The notes: generated from the sequence alone by a model not told the origin. DNA of 64,000 bases from Deferribacteraceae bacterium UBA6799 (GCA_002452335.1 DKFJ01000012.1:140553-204552); one strand, 5' to 3'; numbered from the stretch's first letter, positions 10,801 to 19,225 are shown. A program made the numbers and translations.

Positions 10801-11224
10801 ATCAGAGATAATAGCTCTTGGCGGTGCGAACGATTTCGCCTCCGCATGCTCCGTTCTGGACTTCACATCTCAGAGCGGTTTTCTGACTGGGTTCGCCGAC
10901 CTGATATTCTGTCATAACGGCAAATACTACATACTCGACTGGAAATCGAATCATCTGGGAAACACCCCCGGGCATTACAGCGCAGAGCGCATGCATGAGG
11001 AGATGATGAAGAGCCACTACTATCTTCAGCTCTATTTCTATACCCTCGCCCTGCATATGCATCTGAGAAACACACTGCCCGGCTATAGCTACGGGACGCA
11101 CATGGGCGGGGGAATATACGTCTTCATGCGGGGTGTGGAAAACTCCGGTGAAAACGGGATCTACACCCACAGACCGCCGGAGAGCGTCATCACAGAGATG
11201 GAAAGAGCGGTGACAGGCAAATGA
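7802..11224 (+). CDS. recB: Exodeoxyribonuclease V subunit beta RecB
   Basis: A UvrD-type 3'-5' helicase fused to a nuclease, about 1140 residues. Walker A ANAGTGKT lies near residue 20-27, the DEFQDTDPNQYE Walker B/motif II is in the middle, followed by GDPKQAIYSFRGAD and the VTITTIHKSKGLEYN motif of superfamily 1A helicases. The C-terminal nuclease shows ILDWKSNHLG and the later YYLQLYFYTLALH, matching the RecB nuclease catalytic motif and QxxxY. The ATG at 7802 is preferred over the one at 7796 because GGAG lies 7 bases before it; it overlaps recC by 8 bases. Confidence 0.95.
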   Translation: MSKEIELLTCPLDRTNLIEANAGTGKTYTITALTARMIIERSIPIEQILVVTFTKAAVSDLRAKIYGRLTELKDGFQTGSSSDHFTQKYIAANPDKRETALSRLNTAIRDFDMNSIFTIHGFCQRMLTENSFSGRIAYDTEMTGDIKQLLLTPVRDFWRKYIYALPKDTAEIFVKDSPETFLEFLAHTENNPSAKIVNAPRISESDIAGSLQDLKRAFAVVKGFSAEDIISVSTLFFPAGGSPMNGSKYKEDSVRQVLAGLIEQIKTDDHTYTAKKSANYMILITKDYVESAVKKNFTVPDHPLFAAVQAWAEAYEAHAERAKNFRTAMLVRLKEYGGKVLDEYKLRANSQSYSDLIIRMRNAVTEDNSQMVRSLLRRFSAALIDEFQDTDPNQYEIFNESFGKKGKPFFMIGDPKQAIYSFRGADIYTYLKASVGRDAITLTENHRSDSGLVDTVNHIFSREASFLIDRVRYNPSTSKKSIKVSVGGETLKPMTVWQSADADKEQTACAAAYEISRLLNHRAVINDGTERPLRPSDFAVLTRSGDQAKTVRDYLERYSIPCVITGSESVFRTLQAHEMARLIAAAASPYSEKAVRSALASDIFGYDAETLAEMAVTGEWERVFEDFLTLSDIFHSGGIAPMFFRAAKITGLYKRLAETVYGERKLTNMIHLVELAQKHEAKTKASPSQLFTWFTDQIENSDPKSENYQLKMDSDENAVTITTIHKSKGLEYNIVFAPFLKFGHGGGKDFPEYHDDDEDLVIDLKKDEESVKRASHEELAEDLRITYVALTRAKALCYTSWGSARHSGTTALNYLINRGEEKPNPDNFKSFFSGCSLISTESLPVREPIRYTPPSSGITRKNRDFGGHIPSPWRINSFSALIHSTSSARDTEQFVPQTDEKSDGYDIFSFPKGAKAGSCLHECMENIPLESVSEEHIKNTVMEKLDKYSFDRQFSGAVAENLKIILTRELTDGICLNGITEYVHEMEFHIRSSVFASKKLSEIIALGGANDFASACSVLDFTSQSGFLTGFADLIFCHNGKYYILDWKSNHLGNTPGHYSAERMHEEMMKSHYYLQLYFYTLALHMHLRNTLPGYSYGTHMGGGIYVFMRGVENSGENGIYTHRPPESVITEMERAVTGK

Positions 11225-12987
11225 CAAATATAATAAATATCCTTTATGAGGAAAGACTTCTGCGTGATATTGATGTTCAGTTCGCTAAAAACATGGCTCA
11301 GGTATTCAGAGCGGACGGACAGGAGCTGTTCTATGCCGTGCTGTTTTACGCTGTGTCTTCGGCGCACACCTGTCTGCGCACGGACAGGCTTTCCGCCCTG
11401 CCTTTTTACGAGAGGTTTCAGGCGGAGCTGGACGAATGTTTCGGCGAAAAGAACCTCAGAAAGCTGAGAGATATCAAGGCAATATCTGACGGCGCATCCC
11501 TGTGCGCCCCTATAATACAGGAAGACAGCAGACTCTATCTGAAAGCGTTTTACCTGCATGAAAAGAACGTGGCGGAATATATAAGCAGAAGCGCTGAGGC
11601 TGAATACGATTACGACAGAGACAGGCTGAAGACTCTGCTGATAAAATATTTCGGCACCGGAGAGGACATGCAGAAGGCGGCGGCGCTGAACGCCTGCCTC
11701 AGAAAATTCTGCGTTATCTCCGGAGGTCCCGGCACCGGCAAGACCACCACCGTTTTCCGTGTGCTGGCGATGCTGTCCGAACTCTCCGAAAAACCTCTGT
11801 CCATCGGCGTCTGCGCCCCCACAGGCAAAGCGGCGGCGAGACTGACCGACAGCATCCGTGAAAACACGGAGAAATACTCCTCAGAGACCTTTATCGAAAG
11901 AATCCCGCAGAAGGCGGTCACCCTGCACCGTCTGCTGAAAATGACCGGAAACAGTGAGCGGGGCGGATACGGACCGGAAAACCCCATGCCCTACGACATC
12001 GTGGTGGCGGACGAGGCTTCCATGGCGGATATCCGTCTGATGTCTATGCTCACACAGGCGATGAAGCCGGACGGACGGCTTATCCTGCTGGGGGACAAGG
12101 ACCAGCTGGCCTCTGTTCAGCCCGGCTCCGTGCTGGGCGATATATGCGCCGCGGCGAATCCCGATATCTTTACGGAAAAGACGGCGGAACTGATGAGCTA
12201 TTGCGCTGAGACCGCAGTGACGCCGGACGCCTCCGTCAGCAGACTGACGGACATCACCCTTCAGCTGAAAAAGAGCAGACGCTTTGACGACACCAAGGGG
12301 ATAGGGCTTCTGGCGAAGGCATGCCGTGACGGCGATACCTCATCCGCTCTGGACGTGCTGAGGAACGACATATCAGGACAGATAGAATTCATCGATCTGT
12401 CAGATAATTACATAGACAGACTGAAAGAGATGACCCTGAACTATTACCGTTCGGTTTCTCAGGAAAAAACCGCTGAACCCGCTCTGGATAGGGTTTCGTC
12501 ATTTTCTGTTCTGACCCCACATGTGAAGGGGATGCTCGGCACAGAGGGCATCAATGCTCTGACGCTCAACACTATGTATCAGAAACGCCTGATAGACAAC
12601 ACAAAAAAATACTTTCACGGTCTGCCTGTGATGATAACTGAAAACGACTACAGCCTGAATCTGCTGAACGGAACCACAGGCGTGATATTGAGCGGCGACA
12701 GTATGAGAGCATGGTTCAGAGAGGAGGACAAGACACGGTCGGTTTCCGTTATGCGTCTGCCTTCATGGTCGCCTCAGTTCGCTATGACAGTGCATAAGAG
12801 TCAGGGGTCGGAGTTCAGCCATGTGGTCTTTATCCTGCCGGAGGAGGACAGCCCCGTCATCACCAAAGAGCTCTTTTACACCGCAGTCACCAGAGCCGTA
12901 ACACGGCTGACTGTTATCTCATCCGAAAAAGCCGTTAAAAATTGTCTGAAAAAGACAACCGAGCGGTATTCCGGTCTTTTCAGATAA
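11221..12987 (+). CDS. recD: Exodeoxyribonuclease V subunit alpha RecD
   Basis: A 588-residue superfamily 1B 5'-3' helicase, the fast motor of RecBCD. An N-terminal domain (about 1-150) is followed by Walker A GGPGTGKTTT (168-177), the GKAAARLTDSI motif, DEASMADIRLM (Walker B) and GDKDQLASVQPGSVLGD. The C-terminus has the FAMTVHKSQGSEFSHVV and LFYTAVTRA motifs. The ATG overlaps the recB stop by 4 bases (ATGA), implying translational coupling. No hairpin follows within the 105 bases before the chemoreceptor gene. Confidence 0.95.
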   Translation: MTNIINILYEERLLRDIDVQFAKNMAQVFRADGQELFYAVLFYAVSSAHTCLRTDRLSALPFYERFQAELDECFGEKNLRKLRDIKAISDGASLCAPIIQEDSRLYLKAFYLHEKNVAEYISRSAEAEYDYDRDRLKTLLIKYFGTGEDMQKAAALNACLRKFCVISGGPGTGKTTTVFRVLAMLSELSEKPLSIGVCAPTGKAAARLTDSIRENTEKYSSETFIERIPQKAVTLHRLLKMTGNSERGGYGPENPMPYDIVVADEASMADIRLMSMLTQAMKPDGRLILLGDKDQLASVQPGSVLGDICAAANPDIFTEKTAELMSYCAETAVTPDASVSRLTDITLQLKKSRRFDDTKGIGLLAKACRDGDTSSALDVLRNDISGQIEFIDLSDNYIDRLKEMTLNYYRSVSQEKTAEPALDRVSSFSVLTPHVKGMLGTEGINALTLNTMYQKRLIDNTKKYFHGLPVMITENDYSLNLLNGTTGVILSGDSMRAWFREEDKTRSVSVMRLPSWSPQFAMTVHKSQGSEFSHVVFILPEEDSPVITKELFYTAVTRAVTRLTVISSEKAVKNCLKKTTERYSGLFR

Positions 12988-13092
12988 CCATTCTTCTGAC
13001 CTCTTTACGAAATTTATATTCTATTTGCATTGACGTATCAATCTTCCCGGCTTAATTTTAAAGTATTCAGGTTAAATCTTTGAGGTTGATTT

Positions 13093-14709
13093 ATGAGACT
13101 TACTATCAAGCAATATATCACTTTCGGATTTCTTTTTATTTCATTATTAATTACAATACAAAGTATCTTCAGCATAGTCAACTCTGTCCGTGCCAAGCAC
13201 GATATAGAGATCCTGAAAAATGAAATAACGAGAGATACGCTCGATTTTCTCACGCTCAAGACATATATAATCCAGATTCAGCAGTGGTTAACCGACATCT
13301 CCGCCACCAGAGGGGCGGAAGGATATGATGACGGGCTGAAAGAGGCTGAGGGTTATTACAAAACATCGAAAGAGCTGATGACCCAGATAATAACAAACCA
13401 CAAAGACGAACCGGAAATGACAGACAGGCTGAACAAAATGAACCGCCAGATCGACGATTTCTATAATGTCGGCGTGGAGATGGCTCATGTATATGTCAAT
13501 GACGGTCCTGATAAAGGAAACGAATTCATGGGGAAATTCGACCCATACGCCGCCGCTCTGGATGAAAATCTGGCGGAGATAGTGAACGAGCACAAAACCG
13601 AGATGGCAGACTATATGCAGACTATATACAGCTCCGAAAAGAAGATATCCTACGCCTCCATCATCATGGCGGTAATATCTATCAGCATCTCACTGTTTCT
13701 GGGAATGATAATCAGCAGAGCCACCACACGCCCCCTGACCATGTTCAGAGATAACTTCACCACAGGAGCCACAGGCGACCTGAGAGTAAAAATAGACTAT
13801 AACAAACAGAACGAGATAGGCGATCTGACCGTCAGCTTCAACATGTTCTTCGAAAAGCTGAGGGGTCTGGTGTCCTCCATACAGTCTGCCGCCGAACAGG
13901 TGAACCAGCAGTCGGGCGATCTGTCCGCCGCGTCCGAGGAGTTTTCCAGCACATTCAGCGAACAGTCCGGTCAGATAAACAGCATCGCCTCCGCTGTGGA
14001 AGAGATGGTCACCACCGCTCAGGATATCATGGACAGGCTGGAGATAATGACCAGCACCATCAACATGACATCCGAAGCAAACGCCGAGGTGAAAAGCGAG
14101 CTGGCGTCAGTATCCGGCAAAGTGACAGAGATAAAGACAGAAAACACAAAACTGTCCGCCATAATGCAGGAGTTGATAAACTCGTCAGAAGAGATAGGCG
14201 AGATAATACGAACCATAAACGACATAGCCGACCAGACAAACCTTCTGGCGCTGAACGCCGCCATAGAAGCTGCCAGAGCCGGAGAACACGGAAGAGGATT
14301 CGCCGTGGTGGCGGACGAGGTGCGAAAGCTGGCAGAGCGCACACAGACCTCCACACAGGAGATAGGTTCCATCGTGCAGACTCTCCAGACAAAGACAGCG
14401 AGCGCCCACACCAACATGAACCAATCCGTGCTCAAGGTGGACGAGGGAGTGGCGTTGATGGTTTCCATGCGGGAAAAATTCCATGAGATAGACACGCAGA
14501 TAGCCGCCATAAAGAGCGAACAGGACAACCTGTCCATCGCCATTCGTGAATCAAGCATGGCGACAGCCAACATCAACCAGAGCATACAGGAGATATCACA
14601 GGGGATACAGGAGAGCAGTTCCGCGGTCCAGATCATAGCGGGGACATCCGTCAGCCTTCAGGGGCATGCAGACACTATGGACGAGATAGCGAAACAGTTT
14701 AAGATATAG
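13093..14709 (+). CDS. Methyl-accepting chemotaxis protein
   Basis: A 538-residue transmembrane chemoreceptor that would control the CheA kinase. A first membrane helix at about residues 10-29 and a second at about 182-205 bracket a periplasmic helical domain of about 150 residues, the size of a four-helix-bundle (4HB) sensor. HAMP follows (206-258, with the DLRVKIDY...NEIGDLTVSFN pattern), then the signalling domain with the invariant hairpin tip DQTNLLALNAAIEAARAGE. There is no C-terminal CheR-binding pentapeptide. GAGG lies 8 bases before the ATG. The ligand is unknown. Confidence 0.95.
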   Translation: MRLTIKQYITFGFLFISLLITIQSIFSIVNSVRAKHDIEILKNEITRDTLDFLTLKTYIIQIQQWLTDISATRGAEGYDDGLKEAEGYYKTSKELMTQIITNHKDEPEMTDRLNKMNRQIDDFYNVGVEMAHVYVNDGPDKGNEFMGKFDPYAAALDENLAEIVNEHKTEMADYMQTIYSSEKKISYASIIMAVISISISLFLGMIISRATTRPLTMFRDNFTTGATGDLRVKIDYNKQNEIGDLTVSFNMFFEKLRGLVSSIQSAAEQVNQQSGDLSAASEEFSSTFSEQSGQINSIASAVEEMVTTAQDIMDRLEIMTSTINMTSEANAEVKSELASVSGKVTEIKTENTKLSAIMQELINSSEEIGEIIRTINDIADQTNLLALNAAIEAARAGEHGRGFAVVADEVRKLAERTQTSTQEIGSIVQTLQTKTASAHTNMNQSVLKVDEGVALMVSMREKFHEIDTQIAAIKSEQDNLSIAIRESSMATANINQSIQEISQGIQESSSAVQIIAGTSVSLQGHADTMDEIAKQFKI

Positions 14710-14733
14710 TAGAGAAAGTCCACGAATTAGATT

Positions 14734-14783
14734 GCTTCGCTTCGCTCGCAATGACGTAGTTGCGCCATTGCGAGGAATGAAGC
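14734..14783. repeat. Imperfect inverted repeat, interspersed-palindrome type
   Basis: The left arm (14734-14756, GCTTCGCTTCGCTCGCAATGACG) pairs with the right arm (14763-14783, CGCCATTGCGAGGAATGAAGC) around a 6-base centre. The motif CATTGCGAGcgaaGCGAAGC is a well-known type of intergenic palindrome seen in many unrelated bacterial genomes. It sits between the convergent chemoreceptor and cysK genes, where it could fold in either transcript. No T tract follows it. Confidence 0.7.
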
Positions 14784-14788
14784 ATATT

Positions 14789-15730
14789 TTATGAAAAAAT
14801 TCCGGAACTGAGGTATCTCTCGCCCGAATCAGGCAGGATCACCACCACGTTCCTATTCCGCAGTCCTTTCTCCCTGAGATACGCCAGAGCGGCGCAAACG
14901 GCTGCTCCAGAGGATATTCCGCATATAACGCCCTCTTCTTTCGCCAGTCTTCTGGCATAGCTGACGGCATCATCGTCCAGAACCCTCACCATGTCGTTTA
15001 TCAGGCTGATATCCAGCACATCGGGAATGAACCCTGCGCCGATACCCTGAATCTTATGCGGAGCCGGTTTCAGCTCCTGCCCGCTCAGTTTCTGGGTTAT
15101 GACCGGGCTGTTCGCCGGCTCCACGCCCACTGATATCATGTCAGGCAGTCTCTTTTTCAGATATCTGGACACGCCGGTTATGGTGCCGCCGGTCCCTATA
15201 CCGGACACGAAGACATCAACTTTCCCATCCATATCGTCGAATATTTCAGGTCCGGTGGTCATCTCGTGCGCCAGCGGGTTTGAAGGATTGCGGAACTGGT
15301 TCGCCAGAAAATATTTATCCGGATTCTCCGCCAGCATCCTGTCCGCCTCTGCCACGGCTCCCGCCATGCCTTTCGCTCCTTCCGTCAGAACGAGCTCAGC
15401 GCCGAACGCCGACATCATCTGTCTGCGCTCCATGCTCATGGTCTCGGGCATCACTATCTTCACAGGATAGCCCAGAGCCGCCCCCGCAAAGCACAGACCT
15501 ATGCCTGTGTTTCCGCTGGTGGCCTCTATCACGGTCATGCCTTTTTTCAGCGCGCCGCTCTTCACAGCCTCCGCTATGATATATACCCCCACCCTGCATT
15601 TCACAGAATAGGCGGGGTTTCTGCCCTCTATTTTCAGAAGAATATTATTATTTTCCGCTCCCTCAATATTGTTGAGTTTAACCAGCGGTGTGCGCCCTAT
15701 GGACAGGGTATTGTTTTCAAAAATTTTCAT
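14789..15730 (-). CDS. cysK: Cysteine synthase (O-acetylserine sulfhydrylase)
   Basis: A 313-residue fold-type II PLP enzyme that makes cysteine from O-acetylserine and sulfide. The PLP lysine is K44 in NPAYSVKCRVG, the substrate loop TSGNTG is at 71-76, and the phosphate-binding loop GTGGTITGV is near residue 176. GISSGAAVCAAL near the C-terminus is the usual CysK/CysM motif. It is downstream of a small metal-binding protein gene whose TGA overlaps the cysK ATG (ATGA), so the two are translated together. Length and motifs fit CysK better than CysM or cystathionine beta-synthase. Confidence 0.93.
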   Translation of the reverse strand: MKIFENNTLSIGRTPLVKLNNIEGAENNNILLKIEGRNPAYSVKCRVGVYIIAEAVKSGALKKGMTVIEATSGNTGIGLCFAGAALGYPVKIVMPETMSMERRQMMSAFGAELVLTEGAKGMAGAVAEADRMLAENPDKYFLANQFRNPSNPLAHEMTTGPEIFDDMDGKVDVFVSGIGTGGTITGVSRYLKKRLPDMISVGVEPANSPVITQKLSGQELKPAPHKIQGIGAGFIPDVLDISLINDMVRVLDDDAVSYARRLAKEEGVICGISSGAAVCAALAYLREKGLRNRNVVVILPDSGERYLSSGIFS

Positions 15731-15930
15731 GAAGCCTGAAAGCCCTCTTCTTTGATAGCGTTTATGATGTCCGCTTCAGAAACGAAATCGTTAAACTTCA
15801 CTGTCGCTGTTTTTTTCTCGAGATCAACGGAGACAGACTCCACGCCGTCGAGATCCTCTACTGCCTCTGTAACGCTCATTACACAGTGCTTACACTTCAT
15901 CCCCTGAACATTAAAAACTTTTTCCTGCAT
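15727..15930 (-). CDS. Heavy-metal-associated (HMA) domain protein, copper-chaperone-like
   Basis: A 67-residue ferredoxin-like protein of the HMA family. MKCKHC (cysteines 13 and 16) is the metal-binding CxxC, followed by the typical VTEAVEDLDGVESVSVDLEKK. It is CopZ/MerP-like, binding Cu(I) or another soft metal in the cytoplasm. The start at 15930 is chosen because GGAGG lies five bases before this ATG; an in-frame upstream ATG at 15987 lacks one and would reach into the divergent promoter region. It is first in a two-gene unit with cysK. No P-type ATPase is in this window. Confidence 0.88.
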   Translation of the reverse strand: MQEKVFNVQGMKCKHCVMSVTEAVEDLDGVESVSVDLEKKTATVKFNDFVSEADIINAIKEEGFQAS

Positions 15931-15980
15931 TTTAACCTCCGGAATAAAAATCTGAGCGGACTTAAATATGACCGCGTTTA

Positions 15981-16007
15981 TTGACAATTTTCGTCATTTC
16001 TTATATT
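15981..16007 (+). promoter_or_regulatory. Candidate promoter of the MOSC-MogA/tmk operon
   Basis: A perfect -35 box TTGACA (15981-15986) is followed after 15 bases by TATATT (16002-16007). The spacing is shorter than optimal. It would give a leader of roughly 40 bases before the ATG at 16056. Confidence 0.45.
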
Positions 16008-16055
16008 TTTGCAATACCAAACATCCATTTAATTTTTTTCCATACAGGGGAGATT

Positions 16056-16982
16056 ATGGCTAAGATACTGAGCTTGAACATAAGCCGGGAAAAGGGCACA
16101 AAAAAGACATCCGCTGAGAGTGTGACCCTTGTGAACGATTTCGGTATAAAAGACGACGCCCACGCCGGGAAATGGCACAGACAGGTGAGCCTGCTCGCCA
16201 GCGAAAGCATACAGACCATGAAGGACAAGGGACTGGATGTGACGCAGGGCGACTTCGCGGAAAACATCACCACAGAGGGGATAGTCCTGACAGACCTCAT
16301 AGTGGGAGACAAACTGACAATAAACGGCACAGACCTGATAATCAGCCAGCTGGGCAAACTGTGCCATCATAAATGCGCCATCTACTACGCCGCCGGAGAC
16401 TGCGTGATGCCCAGAGAGGGTATATTCGCAGTGGTGAGAGGAGACGGAGAGATACACGCCGGAGACGGGATAACCATGACGCCCAAAAGCGGACTGTCCG
16501 TCTGTGTGGTGACACTCAGCGACAAGGGAAGCAGAGGCGAGCGTGTGGACGAATCCGGTCCCGCCGTGGCTAAGCTGATCACCGAGAGGCTCAATACTTC
16601 CTTCATCCGCATGGAGATACTGGCGGACGAGCAGGATCAGCTGGAAAACACGCTGAAATATCTGGCTGACAGCCAGAAGTTCGACCTGATAATAACCAAC
16701 GGCTCCACAGGCGTGTCCCCCAGAGACATAGCGCCGGACGCCACTCTGAACGTGATAGACAAGCGCATCCCCGGATACGAGGAGGCCATGCGCATAGAGA
16801 GTTTCAAAAAGACCAACAGAGCCCTCATCAGCCGTGCCGTGACAGGCGCCAGAGGCAGAAGCATGATAGTAAACCTCCCCGGAAGCCCGAAAGGCGCTGT
16901 GGAGAATCTGGAAGTAATAATAGATTCGCTGTCCCACTGCATAGAAAAATTACAGGGCAGCGACAAGGACTGCGCAAGGTGA
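16056..16982 (+). CDS. Fused MOSC domain - MogA/MoaB molybdopterin protein
   Basis: A 308-residue fusion. Residues 1-145 form a MOSC domain (sulfur-carrier fold of molybdenum cofactor sulfurases and YiiM-type proteins); the conserved cysteine lies in LGKLCHHKCAIYYAAGDC. Residues 148-305 form a MogA/MoaB domain that would adenylate molybdopterin before metal insertion, with TNGSTGVSPRDIAPDAT and NLPGSPKGA motifs. The fusion places cofactor formation and a sulfur- or cofactor-handling step on one chain. The ATG at 16056 is chosen because AGGGGAGA lies just before it. The TGA overlaps the tmk GTG (GTGA). Confidence 0.9.
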   Translation: MAKILSLNISREKGTKKTSAESVTLVNDFGIKDDAHAGKWHRQVSLLASESIQTMKDKGLDVTQGDFAENITTEGIVLTDLIVGDKLTINGTDLIISQLGKLCHHKCAIYYAAGDCVMPREGIFAVVRGDGEIHAGDGITMTPKSGLSVCVVTLSDKGSRGERVDESGPAVAKLITERLNTSFIRMEILADEQDQLENTLKYLADSQKFDLIITNGSTGVSPRDIAPDATLNVIDKRIPGYEEAMRIESFKKTNRALISRAVTGARGRSMIVNLPGSPKGAVENLEVIIDSLSHCIEKLQGSDKDCAR

Positions 16983-17614
16983 AAGATTATCCGCTTTTTA
17001 TAGCGCTGGACGGCATAGACGGCTGCGGCAAGACCACACTGGCACAGGGTATGTATGCCGAGATGACCCGTATGAAAAGACGGGTGAAGCTCACCCGTGA
17101 GCCGGGCGGCACAGAGGTCGGTATGCTGCTGCGTCAGCTTCTGGTTAACCAGAAGTACGATCTGGAACCGGAAACGGAGCTGATGCTCTACTGCGCGGAC
17201 AGGCTGGAACACCAGACCAAGCTGGTTATACCCAACATCCAGTCAGGGCGTGACGTGATATCCGACAGATTCATGTCATCCACCTATGCCTATCAGATAT
17301 TCGGCAGAGGACTGGACAAAAACCTGCTGGATTTCCTGACCAAATACAGCGTGGTCAAGATGCCCGACATCACCTTCATCATCGATATCGACCCGCAGAC
17401 CGCTCTGTCCAGAGCGCTGGACAGGCTGCGCCGTGACAACATGATGCAGGACGAAGGCAAATTTGAATCGCTGGGCGTGGACTTTTTCGATAAGGTTCAC
17501 AACGGGTTCAAATGGTATGTGGACACACATCCGAACACCTGGGTGATCAACGGCATGCAGCCAAAAGAGAAAGTTCTCAGCGACGTGATGGACATTCTGG
17601 ACAATTTCGTATGA
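16979..17614 (+). CDS. tmk: Thymidylate kinase
   Basis: A 211-residue dTMP kinase making dTDP. The P-loop DGIDGCGKTTLA is at residues 11-22, the TREPGGTEVG motif near 41-50 and the DRF substrate motif in DVISDRFMSSTYAYQ near 92-106. Start is a GTG overlapping the previous stop, supported by AAGG eight bases upstream region and by the family N-terminus. The cluster tmk-holB-ricT-metG-tatD resembles the Bacillus tmk-holB-yaaT and metS-tatD neighbourhood. Confidence 0.95.
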   Translation: MKDYPLFIALDGIDGCGKTTLAQGMYAEMTRMKRRVKLTREPGGTEVGMLLRQLLVNQKYDLEPETELMLYCADRLEHQTKLVIPNIQSGRDVISDRFMSSTYAYQIFGRGLDKNLLDFLTKYSVVKMPDITFIIDIDPQTALSRALDRLRRDNMMQDEGKFESLGVDFFDKVHNGFKWYVDTHPNTWVINGMQPKEKVLSDVMDILDNFV

Positions 17615-18489
17615 AACTCATAGGGCACGCCAGAGAAAAGGAAATATTCTCACGCGTAATAGCCGAAAACAGGCTTCACCACGCATATATCCTGAGCGGA
17701 CGGGAAGGCACGGGGAAAAAACTGTTCGCCAGAGAGACCGCCAGAGCGCTTCTGTGCGAAAACGGGTCGTTCATGACAGAATGTTCCTGCCGCCACTGCG
17801 CAAATATTCTGAACTCTGAGCATCCCGACATCCACATAATAGAAGAGACACCTCTGAAGATAGACACCGCCAGACAGATCAATCAGGAAGCGTTCATGAG
17901 CCCCATGTCCGCCAAGAAAAAGGTATATATCATAGACAACGCCGACTCATTCGGGCTTCAGGCGGCGAACGCTCTTTTAAAAACACTGGAAGAACCGCCT
18001 TCAGACACCTATTTCTTCCTGATAACCTCACGCTATTCTCAGGTTCTGCACACCATCCGGTCCAGATGCGTGAACATCGGCTTCGGGCTGCTTTCCGCAG
18101 AAGAAGTGACAGAGATAGTCAGACAGCACACGGACAAAACCGGCGAGGAGACGGAGCAGGCTGTCAGAATAGCCTCCGGCTCAGCGGGGACAGCTCTGAA
18201 TATACTCTCAGATATAGACAAACGGACTCTTTTCACCGGCATCCGGTCAAAAACCGAGCTGTACGAAGAGATAGCGTCTCTGGATACCAAAGACGCCATA
18301 AAAACCTATTCGGCGTCACTCTACGCCCATCTGCTTGAAAAATATAAAAAAACAGGTTCGGAGAGTCTTCTTGATTTCTCCAACTATTTACTGGATATTT
18401 TAAAAAGGCTTGAGTATAATGTCAGTTTAGACATGTTCAGGCTCGACCTGTATATAAAAACTATTGAGGTACTTAGTGAAAAAAGTTAA
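17611..18489 (+). CDS. holB: DNA polymerase III delta' subunit (clamp loader)
   Basis: A 292-residue clamp-loader ATPase-fold subunit. The N-terminus (MKLIGHAREKEIFSRVI...HHAYILSGREGTGKKLFARETA) carries a modified P-loop, GREGTGKK, and a cysteine cluster CSCRHC near residues 55-60 that fits the zinc module of delta'/gamma. Then comes KKKVYIIDNADSFGLQAANALLKTLEEPP, including the sensor region, and TSRYSQVLHTIRSRC with the SRC arginine-finger motif. The ATG overlaps the tmk stop (ATGA). The C-terminal third is weakly conserved, as usual. Confidence 0.92.
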   Translation: MKLIGHAREKEIFSRVIAENRLHHAYILSGREGTGKKLFARETARALLCENGSFMTECSCRHCANILNSEHPDIHIIEETPLKIDTARQINQEAFMSPMSAKKKVYIIDNADSFGLQAANALLKTLEEPPSDTYFFLITSRYSQVLHTIRSRCVNIGFGLLSAEEVTEIVRQHTDKTGEETEQAVRIASGSAGTALNILSDIDKRTLFTGIRSKTELYEEIASLDTKDAIKTYSASLYAHLLEKYKKTGSESLLDFSNYLLDILKRLEYNVSLDMFRLDLYIKTIEVLSEKS

Positions 18490-19225
18490 TGCCATTGGCG
18501 TGGCCTTCAAGCCGGCCGGCAAGATATATGATTTTCTCTCCTGCGGCGTTCAGGCGCAGTTCGGCGATAAAGTTATAGTGGAAACAGAAAAAGGCGAGGA
18601 TATGGCAAATGTCATCCTCGGACCCCGCGACATAGACGTGGACGAAAAAGCGGAGATGAAAAACGTCATCCGCAAGGCAACAGAGCAGGATCATGAGCTG
18701 AAAAAGCAGAATATGGCGGAAGAACCGGCGGCTTTCGAAGAATGCCGCAAGCTGGTTGTTCAGCATAATCTGGACATGAAGCTCCTTAAGGCGGAATATA
18801 CGCTGGACAGAAGCAAACTGACATTCTTTTTCACCGCCGACGGAAGGATCGACTTCCGCCAGCTGGTGCGCGATCTCGCCAGAGTTTTCCGCACACGCAT
18901 AGAGATGCGCCAGGTGGGCGTTCGTGACGCTACCAAGATGATAGGCGGATTCGGTCTCTGCGGAAAAGAATTCTGCTGTTCCACCTTTTTAAGAAAATTT
19001 GACAACATATCCATAAAAATGGCGAAAGACCAGAACCTTATCCTCAACCCCACAAAAATTTCCGGGGTTTGCGGAAGGCTCATGTGCTGTCTGATGTATG
19101 AAAAAGAAGCATATGACGGCGATATCGTCTCCTGTTCCGGGTGCATGAAAGAGGAGATGATGAGCGGAGACGACATGGTGAGGCTGAAAGACCTGCTGGA
19201 CGACCATTCCGGAGGAGATATATGA
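18476..19225 (+). CDS. ricT: PSP1 domain protein, RicT/YaaT-like
   Basis: About 249 residues. The family is defined by the PSP1 C-terminal region: FRTRIEMRQVGVRDATKMIGGFGLCGKEFCCSTFL followed by SGVCGRLMCCLMYE. The conserved cysteines match those of RicT in Bacillus, part of the Ric (Y) complex, which binds iron-sulfur clusters and affects RNase Y. No ricA or ricF is in this window, so its partner here is unknown. A GTG at 18476, six bases after GAGG, is taken as the start in place of the in-frame TTG at 18464. It overlaps holB by 14 bases and metG by 4. Confidence 0.9.
   Translation: MKKVNAIGVAFKPAGKIYDFLSCGVQAQFGDKVIVETEKGEDMANVILGPRDIDVDEKAEMKNVIRKATEQDHELKKQNMAEEPAAFEECRKLVVQHNLDMKLLKAEYTLDRSKLTFFFTADGRIDFRQLVRDLARVFRTRIEMRQVGVRDATKMIGGFGLCGKEFCCSTFLRKFDNISIKMAKDQNLILNPTKISGVCGRLMCCLMYEKEAYDGDIVSCSGCMKEEMMSGDDMVRLKDLLDDHSGGDI

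Noticed and set aside
15931..15987. Longer start for the HMA protein
   Set aside because: The downstream ATG has a near-perfect Shine-Dalgarno and gives the usual family N-terminus; the extension would run into the divergent promoter.
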